From: Oscillospiraceae bacterium
GTDB lineage: Bacteria > Bacillota > Clostridia > Oscillospirales > Oscillospiraceae
Direction: 5' to 3'
Assembly: GCA_022800755.1 (NCBI GenBank)
Contig: JAAWQX010000013.1
Span: 1-50,516, forward strand
DNA: 50,516 nucleotides
Each line of letters starts with the position of its first letter. The stretch's first letter is position 1. The position numbers and the translations under genes are program-made. Below the pieces are notes generated by a model. That model did no database searches, had not been told where the DNA came from, and worked only from the letters and a program-made list of their open reading frames with translations. Shown piece by piece: positions 44,623 through 50,516 of the stretch.

Positions 44623-44660
44623 AAAATCCCCGTGTTCATTGAATACGGGGATTTTCTGAT
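44623..44660 (+). terminator. Terminator after add
   Basis: AAAATCCCCGT (44623-44633) pairs with ACGGGGATTTT (44645-44655), then CTGATTT. It ends the nine-gene operon. Confidence 0.85.
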
Positions 44661-44706
44661 TTGAAAGCTTCCATGCAATAAATTTCAAAAAACAGAAAAT
44701 TAGGTG

Positions 44707-44734
44707 TTGACAAATCTCTCAAGCTGTGTATAAT
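44707..44734 (+). promoter_or_regulatory. Promoter of the T-box leader
   Basis: -35 TTGACA (44707-44712), 16 bases, -10 TATAAT (44729-44734). Confidence 0.85.
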
Positions 44735-44740
44735 GAATGG

Positions 44741-45012
44741 TAACAACTCAATCCACATAAACCATTGATGCGGAAGTAAAGTCGTAAGCGCGCACACAGA
44801 GAGCATGGGGTAGCTGGGAACCATGTTGAAAGCGGGACGGCAAATGGGCCGCTGAGGGAAAGGCGAAAGCTCCGATGGAGTAGCCGGACCGTATGTCTGC
44901 GTTAAAGACGGGGATGTGATTGCATCCTGCTGAGTGCATGGCGTATGCCGTGAAAAAAGGTGGTACCGCAGAATTTTAGTTCTGTCCTTTGATAGGATAG
45001 GGCTATTTTTTT
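44741..45012 (+). ncRNA. T-box riboswitch with antiterminator and terminator
   Basis: Stem I base GCGG/CCGC (44770-44773 with 44849-44852), a 7+7-base specifier loop (AAGTAAA opposite AAATGGG, 44842-44848), upper helix GTCG/CGGC, an AGAGAG bulge region and apical CATGG/CCATG. The T-box TGGTACC (44961-44967) is flanked by antiterminator helices AAAGG/CCTTT and GCAGAA/TTCTGT. The competing terminator is TAGTTCTGTCCT (44977-44988) with AGGATAGGGCTA (44994-45005) and seven T. The specifier reads TGG or ATG depending on register. Uncharged tRNA would switch on the transporter downstream. Confidence 0.95.
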
Positions 45013-45107
45013 ATCTCGTTTGTACCTGCCCGTGCCGATTCATGGCGGCACAGGTGGTGCGGAAATAAAACGAAACATCACAAACGATTTGATTTGGAGG
45101 TATAAAA

Positions 45108-46172
45108 ATGAAAGCTATGAAAAAAATTCTTGCAGGAATGATGGCCTTGACTATGTCCCTGAGCCTGGCTGCGTGCAGCAGCAACGACAACAAGCAGCAG
45201 GATGTGAAGACCGATGTCGAGGGCGCAACCGTCTATAAAGTCGGCATCGTGCAGTATGTGAGCCACGCGTCGCTGGACCAGATCGTGGAAAATATTGAAA
45301 AACGGCTGGATGAGCGCGGCGCGGAGCTGGGCGTGACCTTTAACTACACAGGCTTCTATCAGAATGGAAACGGTGAAGGCGCTGTCATCGACCAGATCAC
45401 CGCCAACCTGGTAGCCGACCAGGTGGACATTATTGTCCCCGTGGCCACACGGGCGGCGATCTCCGCTATGGTGGCCACGGAAGAAAATAATATCCCGGTT
45501 GTCTTCTCCGCCGTGTCTGATCCCGTAAGCTCCGGCTTGGTGTCTAGCATGGACGCTCCCGGCGCGAATGTTACCGGAACCTCCGATGCGCTGAACACCA
45601 ACTCCATTATGGATCTGATTTTCGCGGTTGACCCTGACTGCGACTATGTGGGCCTGCTGTACGACATGGGACAGGATTCTTCCACCCAGCCCATCGCCGA
45701 AGCAAAAGCATATCTGGACGCTAAGAATATCAAGTACGTGGAAAAGACCGGAACCAACAGCGGCGAACTGATGCAGGCCGCGGAATCCCTGGTGGCCGAA
45801 GGTGTTGACGCGGTGTTTACCCCGACGGACAACACGGTCATGGACTCCGAATTGGCATTTTATGAGACCTTTGCCGATGCAAACATCCCCCATTACGGCG
45901 GAGCGGACTCTTTTGCGCTCAACGGCGCTTTCTGCGGCTACGGCGTGGATTACACGATTTTGGGACAGATGACCGCCGATATGATTGTAGATATTCTCGT
46001 GAACGGCGCGGAGCCCGCGGCGACTCCGGTCATGACATTTGACAACGGCATCGCCACGGTGAATACCGAGATCGCGTCCGCGATGGGGCTGGATTTGGAG
46101 CAGATCAAAGAGCAGATGGCCCCCTACTGCACCCAGGTCGCAGAAATCACCACGGCGGAGAGCTTCAAGTAA
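45108..46172 (+). CDS. TrpX-like ABC transporter substrate-binding lipoprotein
   Basis: A 354-residue type 1 binding protein of the COG2984/TrpX family. The signal peptide ends LAAC with Cys23 as anchor. Typical segments: VGIVQYVSHASLDQ, ANLVADQVDIIVPVATRAA, NIPVVFSAVSDPV and FTPTDNTVMDSEL. The family imports amino acids, tryptophan being the best-known prediction; here the T-box gives tryptophan or methionine. ATG 45108 follows TTGGAGGTATAAAA. A GC-rich hairpin follows the gene. Confidence 0.9.
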   Translation: MKAMKKILAGMMALTMSLSLAACSSNDNKQQDVKTDVEGATVYKVGIVQYVSHASLDQIVENIEKRLDERGAELGVTFNYTGFYQNGNGEGAVIDQITANLVADQVDIIVPVATRAAISAMVATEENNIPVVFSAVSDPVSSGLVSSMDAPGANVTGTSDALNTNSIMDLIFAVDPDCDYVGLLYDMGQDSSTQPIAEAKAYLDAKNIKYVEKTGTNSGELMQAAESLVAEGVDAVFTPTDNTVMDSELAFYETFADANIPHYGGADSFALNGAFCGYGVDYTILGQMTADMIVDILVNGAEPAATPVMTFDNGIATVNTEIASAMGLDLEQIKEQMAPYCTQVAEITTAESFK

Positions 46173-46183
46173 TCAAACGCAGT

Positions 46184-46211
46184 CCGGGGGATCAGTACGC
46201 TGATTCCCCGG
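46184..46211 (+). terminator. Hairpin between binding protein and permease genes
   Basis: CCGGGGGATCAG (46184-46195) pairs with CTGATTCCCCGG (46200-46211), loop TACG, one G-U. There is no T-run, so it is likelier a stabiliser or partial block that sets the binding-protein excess. Confidence 0.6.
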
Positions 46212-46236
46212 GCATTATGACGAGAGAGGGAACGAT

Positions 46237-47190
46237 ATGGGAAGTATCATCACATTGGGAACGATGCAGACCGCGGTGGAACTGGGACTGATTTATTCGC
46301 TGGTGGCTTTGGCACTATTTCTCAGCTATTCCATGCTGAACGTATGTGATTTGTCTACGGACGGCTGCTTTACCCTCGGCTGCGCGGTGGGTGCAACGGT
46401 CATGCTGGCGGGGCATCCGTTCCTGGCCATTTTCGCGGCCATGGGAGCAGGGGCGATATCCGGTTTTATTACCGCCCAGCTGCAAACAAGGTTTGGTATT
46501 GAGAGTATTTTGGCCGGCATCATCGTAAATACTGGTCTTTACACGATCAATATTTTCGCAATGGGTAACCGGGCGCAGGTCTCGGTGAATTCCGTAGAGA
46601 CGGTGTTTACCAAGATGAAGGCGCTTTTGGACGGGACCCCCTTGGCGGATTACCATAAACTGATTGTGGGACTTCTCTTTGTCATGGCGGTGGCGATTCT
46701 TTTAGTATTGTTCCTGCGTACCCGTTTGGGCCTTTCCGTGCGGGCGACCGGCGACAATGTAGACATGGTCCGGGCATCTTCTATCAATCCTACCCGCACG
46801 ATCACCGTGGGCCTGTGCTTGGCGAATGCCATCACAGGTATGGCCGGGTGCCTGCTGACGGGGCTGCAGAAATCCTGTGACATCAATTCCAACACCGGCA
46901 TGGTCACCATCGCGCTGGCGTCTCTCATTATCGGCGAGACGCTGTGCAGGGGCAAAGGCGGCATTGGAAAACGTGTTGTGTTCGTTGTTATTGGTTCCTG
47001 CCTGTACCGGATCATCGTAGGCATCGCCATGCGGATGAATATGCCCGCTGTGGCGTTGAAGCTGGTGTCTGCCGTGATCGTCGCGGTAGCGATTGCCATG
47101 CCCCATATGAAGCAAAGCGTGTCTAACTACCGCAAAAACCGGGCCGCGATGCGCATAACCGATGAGGAAACGGAGGACGTGCCATGCTGA
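46237..47190 (+). CDS. TrpY-like ABC transporter permease
   Basis: A 317-residue permease of the COG4120/TrpY type with eight to nine hydrophobic segments. NVCDLSTDGCFTLGCAVGA near residue 35, TRFGIESILAGIIVNTGLY and SIIGETL-like LIIGETLCRGKGG are family features, and RATGDNVDMVRASSI is the loop expected to meet the ATPase. ATG follows GAGAGGGAACGAT. Overlaps the ATPase gene by 7 bases. Confidence 0.9.
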   Translation: MGSIITLGTMQTAVELGLIYSLVALALFLSYSMLNVCDLSTDGCFTLGCAVGATVMLAGHPFLAIFAAMGAGAISGFITAQLQTRFGIESILAGIIVNTGLYTINIFAMGNRAQVSVNSVETVFTKMKALLDGTPLADYHKLIVGLLFVMAVAILLVLFLRTRLGLSVRATGDNVDMVRASSINPTRTITVGLCLANAITGMAGCLLTGLQKSCDINSNTGMVTIALASLIIGETLCRGKGGIGKRVVFVVIGSCLYRIIVGIAMRMNMPAVALKLVSAVIVAVAIAMPHMKQSVSNYRKNRAAMRITDEETEDVPC

Positions 47191-47981
47191 CCTTAAAATG
47201 TATTTCTAAAACGTTCAATCCCGGAACCGCCAACGAAAAGCGGGCATTGAATGACTTGACACTTCGTTTGGACGACGGTGAATTCGTGACGATCATTGGC
47301 TCGAACGGCGCGGGGAAATCCACGATGTTCAACGCCATTTGCGGCACGTTTCCGATCGATTCCGGTGCCATTTTCCTGGATGGGAAAAATATTACCAACT
47401 TGCCGGACTACAAGCGGGCTTCCGTGATCGGCCGAGTATTCCAGGACCCTATGAAGGGTACCGCACCCAACATGACCATTGAGGAAAACCTCGCCCTTGC
47501 CTATGCGAAAGGGACCCGCGGACCGCTGGCTTTCGCTTTGAACAAAAAAGAATCCGCATTTCTCCGAGACAGTCTCGCGGAATTCGGCATGGGCTTGGAA
47601 GACCGCATGAAAACGAAGGTCGGCCTGCTCTCCGGCGGACAGCGGCAGGTAGTGACGCTACTGATGTGTACCATTGTCCCGCCGAAGCTCCTTTTGCTGG
47701 ACGAACACACCGCGGCTCTGGACCCGGCCACCGCGCAAAAGGTCATGGAGATCACGAAACTTCTGGTAGAACGCCACCATCTCACGACAATGATGATCAC
47801 CCATAACATGTCCGCCGCGCTCACCACCGGCACACGCACCATTATGATGGATGATGGCGAGATCCTCTTTGATATGTCCGGCGAGCAGCGGGCAAATATG
47901 ACCCTGGACAGCCTGCTGGGGATGTACTCGGCGAAAAAGAATCAGGCGTTTGACACGGACCGGATGCTGATGCCGGATTGA
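47184..47981 (+). CDS. TrpZ-like ABC transporter ATPase
   Basis: A 265-residue ATPase of the COG1101/TrpZ type. Walker A GSNGAGKST, Q-loop RVFQDPMKGT, signature LLSGGQRQVVTLLM and Walker B LLLLDEHTAALDP; the DEHTAALDP wording is characteristic of this family. H-loop MITHNM. Completes the binding protein-permease-ATPase importer. ATG 47184 overlaps the permease end. No terminator is seen before the DegV gene. Confidence 0.92.
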   Translation: MLTLKCISKTFNPGTANEKRALNDLTLRLDDGEFVTIIGSNGAGKSTMFNAICGTFPIDSGAIFLDGKNITNLPDYKRASVIGRVFQDPMKGTAPNMTIEENLALAYAKGTRGPLAFALNKKESAFLRDSLAEFGMGLEDRMKTKVGLLSGGQRQVVTLLMCTIVPPKLLLLDEHTAALDPATAQKVMEITKLLVERHHLTTMMITHNMSAALTTGTRTIMMDDGEILFDMSGEQRANMTLDSLLGMYSAKKNQAFDTDRMLMPD

Positions 47982-48036
47982 CAAAAAGCGAAAAATATGG
48001 TTTTATATTGGCATTACATCTATGGAGGCGTCAGCA

Positions 48037-48903
48037 ATGTCAAAAATTGTTTTGATGACAGATTCCGCCAGCGATATTTCCGCAGAAAACGAGAAAGAAT
48101 ATGGCATTAAGATCATCTGTTTTCAGCATATATTCGGCGAAAACGTATATACCAGCCGTGTGGATTTCGATCATAAAAAATACTATGAAATGTTGGACGC
48201 GTTCGACGGCATTCCTTCGACTTCGCAGATTACAATGTTCCAGTTTCAGGAAATTTATGAGCAGGAATTCGCAGACGGCTGCACGGATTTGATTTATGTT
48301 TCTATCAATTCCAACGCGTCTGCGACCAACAGCAACGCCCATCAGGCGAAGCGGATGTTTTATGATGAGCACCCGGAAGCGGTCGGGAAAATGAATATTC
48401 ATATCGTAGACAGCGGTACATACACTTGCGGCTATGGTTATGCCGTGGTGGAAGGCGCGAAAATGATCCGTAACGGCGCAAGCGCGGAAGAAGTCGTCAA
48501 CTACATCAGCGATTGGTGTGAGCACAGCCGGGTCTATTTTGTCATGTATACCCTGAAGTACGCCGCGAAATCCGGCCGGATCAACGGCGCGGCGGCGTTT
48601 TTGGGGAATGCGCTGGGAATCAAGCCGCTGATGTTGCTGAAGGATAAATCCATCAATGACGTAGCCAAAATCCGCGGGGAAAAGAACATTTTGAAAACCA
48701 TCCTCAGCCATACCATGCAGGATATGGACACACAAAAACCTTATTGCATCGTTTATGGTTCCGATTTTGAACTGGCGAAGGAAATGGCCGATGCTGCCGA
48801 ACAAGCAGTTGGGTACCCGCCTGTGGACTTTTGTCCCATCGGAGCGGAGATCGCCGCCAATACCGGGCCGAAGCTTGTGGGCCTGATGTATTACGCTCAT
48901 TAG
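48037..48903 (+). CDS. DegV family fatty-acid-binding protein
   Basis: A 288-residue DegV-fold protein (FakB-like), which binds a fatty acid for phosphorylation by FakA in Firmicutes. N-terminal VLMTDSASDIS, central STSQITMFQF and SINSNASATNSNA (fatty-acid/phosphate loop area), VDSGTYTCGYGYAV, and C-terminal GPKLVGLMYY. ATG 48037 was chosen with GGAGG about 9 bases before it; a frame-start at 48022 lies inside that site. Unrelated in obvious function to the transporter upstream. Confidence 0.9.
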   Translation: MSKIVLMTDSASDISAENEKEYGIKIICFQHIFGENVYTSRVDFDHKKYYEMLDAFDGIPSTSQITMFQFQEIYEQEFADGCTDLIYVSINSNASATNSNAHQAKRMFYDEHPEAVGKMNIHIVDSGTYTCGYGYAVVEGAKMIRNGASAEEVVNYISDWCEHSRVYFVMYTLKYAAKSGRINGAAAFLGNALGIKPLMLLKDKSINDVAKIRGEKNILKTILSHTMQDMDTQKPYCIVYGSDFELAKEMADAAEQAVGYPPVDFCPIGAEIAANTGPKLVGLMYYAH

Positions 48904-48930
48904 ACATTTTTGATTTTTATGAATAAACCG

Positions 48931-48966
48931 TCACCTCGGAGCAATACTAACTCCGAGGTGATTTTT
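48931..48966 (+). terminator. Terminator after the DegV gene
   Basis: TCACCTCGGAG (48931-48941) pairs with CTCCGAGGTGA (48951-48961), then TTTTT. The next gene begins two bases later. Confidence 0.85.
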
Positions 48967-48967
48967 A

Positions 48968-49141
48968 ATGAGTCCGAAAGAATTACTCTATGTTGAAGAC
49001 GCACTGGGCCATACTCAATTCCTGATGAATCAAGCGCGGGATGCTGCAAATACTCTGCAGGACCCGGTTTTGAAGCAACAGGCGCAGCAGATCGTGAACA
49101 CCAATCAGCAGTTGTTCACAAAATTCTTGAATCTGGTGTAA
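48968..49141 (+). CDS. Small helical protein, probably spore-coat related
   Basis: A 57-residue, Gln/Asn-rich, cysteine-free helical protein (MSPKELLYVEDALGHTQ, ending LFTKFLNLV). It lies 13 bases before a CotF-like gene and resembles the small partner proteins often encoded there in sporulating Clostridia. Its ATG lies two bases after the T-run of the DegV terminator and no ribosome site is visible, so expression must come by readthrough or a promoter inside the hairpin region. Confidence 0.7.
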   Translation: MSPKELLYVEDALGHTQFLMNQARDAANTLQDPVLKQQAQQIVNTNQQLFTKFLNLV

Positions 49142-49154
49142 GGAGGAGAAAAAC

Positions 49155-49406
49155 ATGGATGATAAATGCACAATGGAGAATATTCTCCTGACCACCAAGG
49201 GCGTGTGTGACCTGTACCTGCACGGCACCATCGAATCTTCCACCGCCAATGTGCACCAGACCTTTTCCGGTGCACTGAACGACACATTGTGTCTCCAGGA
49301 TGCCATCTACAAGCAGATGGAGCAGCGTGGCTGGTATACCACTGACCAGGCGCAGCAGCAGAAGATCGACCAGGTGAAGCAGAAATTCACTGCCGCCAAC
49401 GGCTGA
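49155..49406 (+). CDS. CotF-like spore coat protein
   Basis: An 83-residue coat-F-type protein: LLTTKGVCDLYLHGTIESS, FSGALNDTLCLQDAIYKQM and QRGWYTTDQA. The ferritin-like helical pattern and the GWY segment are those of small CotF-family coat proteins. ATG follows AAGGAGGAGAAAAAC, a strong site. It sits with the preceding small gene as a likely mother-cell transcript, which would fit SigE or SigK control; no promoter was identified. Confidence 0.85.
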   Translation: MDDKCTMENILLTTKGVCDLYLHGTIESSTANVHQTFSGALNDTLCLQDAIYKQMEQRGWYTTDQAQQQKIDQVKQKFTAANG

Positions 49407-49410
49407 CAAA

Positions 49411-49438
49411 AAAAAGACAGGCCTTGCCTGTCTTTTTT
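49411..49438. terminator. Bidirectional terminator between the coat gene and gluQRS
   Basis: AAAAAGACAGGC (49411-49422) pairs with GCCTGTCTTTTT (49426-49437), A-run before and T-run after, between converging genes. Confidence 0.85.
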
Positions 49439-49443
49439 ACATA

Positions 49444-50391
49444 TTAAAATAAATTGTCTGGCAGAGGAATGTCGGATTTCCTGACCTTATCCCACGAAAA
49501 CAGAGGAACCAAATCAGCCGCCTTGATCGGAACAGGTTCCGGCAAAAGCCCGGCCAGATAAGCCAGTTTCCCGCACAGTTCTTCCGACGTATTGCGGGCC
49601 CGTAGCGCTTCCATATTCAAATCGCCGTCCCGTTTAGACATTTTCCGTCCCGCGTCTGCCACCAGCAGCGGCCCATGACAATATATGCAGGGCGCGTACC
49701 CAAGCTGCGTCATCAGCCAAATCTGCTTCGGCGTAGAGTCCAAAAGGTCTCTGGCCCGCACCACGCGCGTTACCCCCATCATTGCGTCATCAACGGACAC
49801 CGCCAACTGATACGCGAACACACCGTCCGCGCGCCGAATGATAAAGTCGTCCCGCCCTGCGCAAAATGAGAATATCTGCGGCCCATAGTGACCGTCTATA
49901 AAGGAAATTTCCGCATTCGATACATGGACCTTTGTTGCCGGCAGACGATGGTTGCGCTCCATCAGCCGCCGGTTGGCGTCCGTCATCATCCGGCAGCCGC
50001 ACCCGCTTTCCCGGTGGTCCCCCGGATGCGGAGCGGAAGCCGCCAAACGCTGGGCGCGGCTGCAATAGCAGGGATAAAGCACTCCCAAGTCTTGAAGCGT
50101 TTGAAATGCCTGCTCATACAGTGCCGTCCGCTGCCCCTGGGCAAATTCCGTTCCGCCGTCCGGCCGCCAGCCATCGTCCCAATCCAGTCCGAGCCACAGC
50201 AAGTCTTCCGCCATCAGCTTGGCATATTCCCGAAAGCTGCGGTCCGGGTCAAGATCCTCCAGGCGAAACAGCATCCGTCCGCCCAAACTGCGCACATCCA
50301 GCCAAGCCAGCAGGGAAGAGAGCATATTCCCCAAATGCAGCCGCCCGCTGGGACTTGGCGCAAAACGGCCTATGATTTTATTTCCGTTCAT
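49444..50391 (-). CDS. gluQRS: Glutamyl-Q tRNA(Asp) synthetase
   Basis: A 315-residue truncated GluRS paralogue that attaches glutamate to queuosine in tRNA-Asp. Catalytic features: FAPSPSGRLHLGNM (HIGH-type), LEDLDPDRS, the zinc-type cysteines in YPCYCSRAQ and SGCGC, and KMSKRDGD. The anticodon-binding half of GluRS is missing, as expected. ATG 50391 was chosen with a weak GGTGAT site; an in-frame GTG lies at 50400. Converges on the coat genes. Confidence 0.92.
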   Translation of the reverse strand: MNGNKIIGRFAPSPSGRLHLGNMLSSLLAWLDVRSLGGRMLFRLEDLDPDRSFREYAKLMAEDLLWLGLDWDDGWRPDGGTEFAQGQRTALYEQAFQTLQDLGVLYPCYCSRAQRLAASAPHPGDHRESGCGCRMMTDANRRLMERNHRLPATKVHVSNAEISFIDGHYGPQIFSFCAGRDDFIIRRADGVFAYQLAVSVDDAMMGVTRVVRARDLLDSTPKQIWLMTQLGYAPCIYCHGPLLVADAGRKMSKRDGDLNMEALRARNTSEELCGKLAYLAGLLPEPVPIKAADLVPLFSWDKVRKSDIPLPDNLF

Positions 50392-50412
50392 TTGAATCAC
50401 CGGAAGAAGTAT

Positions 50413-50440
50413 ATCATAAAAATACCGATTTATCTGTCAA
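50413..50440 (-). promoter_or_regulatory. Promoter of gluQRS
   Basis: Minus strand: -35 TTGACA (50440-50435), 16 bases, -10 TATGAT (50418-50413), about 22 bases before the ATG. The last 75 bases of the window beyond it show no feature I can name. Confidence 0.7.
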
Positions 50441-50516
50441 ATCCTCTTAGAACCCTGATATATCAAGACTTCCCGCAGATTGAATGTTCAAACCTTATGT
50501 AATTTCCCTTGTTTTT

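Noticed and set aside
44748-44939. Short minus-strand open frame over the leader at 44.8 kb
   Set aside because: The region folds as a complete T-box leader with promoter and terminator; the frame has no ribosome site.

Overview
The window looks like chromosomal DNA of an anaerobic, spore-forming member of the Clostridia, most like the Oscillospiraceae and their relatives. The pointers are a Gram-positive PolC replicase, the SpoIIGA/SigE pair, CotF-like small coat proteins, a T-box riboswitch, the MEP route to isoprenoids, a two-gene SmsCB iron-sulfur system, a radical SAM/DUF512 protein and a flavodoxin-like EFR1-type protein. Assignment is by gene content and protein resemblance only; no search was run. 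Most genes are intact and tightly packed, and no insertion sequence, prophage or CRISPR array was seen.

Layout. 1-1.1 kb: a partial flavodoxin-like gene and a GNAT/YoaP-like acetyltransferase, both on the minus strand. 1.3-6.2 kb: a plus-strand run yqhY-nusB-xseA-xseB-ispA-rarA-small membrane protein-DUF951. 6.2-10.6 kb (minus): an ABC-F protein, an FMN-dependent alpha-hydroxy-acid oxidase, sigE and spoIIGA. 10.7-20.8 kb (plus): pyrH-frr-uppS-cdsA-dxr-rseP-ispG-polC, joining nucleotide supply, translation, lipid and isoprenoid synthesis and replication. 20.8-22.8 kb: a TetR regulator and an MFS exporter, each preceded by a CATACC/GGTATG palindrome. 22.9-27.9 kb (minus): a polyamine importer potA-potB-potCD, in which permease and binding protein are fused, and an RluA-type pseudouridine synthase. 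28.0-34.3 kb: yceD-rpmF, then radical SAM/DUF512-der-plsY-smsC-smsB-NTF2-like. 34.4-35.1 kb: a tRNA-Ala(GGC) and a 3-methyladenine DNA glycosylase.

35.2-44.66 kb is the most distinctive part: one apparent nine-gene operon with its own promoter, a structured leader and a terminator. It encodes a sugar-type ABC importer (binding protein, double ATPase, permease), two Gfo/Idh/MocA oxidoreductases, two TIM-barrel sugar isomerase/epimerase-like proteins, an arylamine N-acetyltransferase and an adenosine deaminase. The set suggests import of a sugar conjugate, perhaps a nucleoside or related glycoside, followed by redox-and-elimination chemistry on the sugar and processing of the released amine or base. 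This is inference; I know of no described pathway with exactly these genes.

44.7-48.0 kb: a complete T-box leader controls a TrpX/TrpY/TrpZ-like amino-acid ABC importer. Its specifier loop can be read as TGG (Trp) or ATG (Met), and the acceptor-end pairing favours a tRNA with A73. 48.0-50.5 kb: a DegV-family protein, two small coat-like proteins, and gluQRS on the minus strand. Promoters, terminators and start choices were read by eye and should be treated accordingly.
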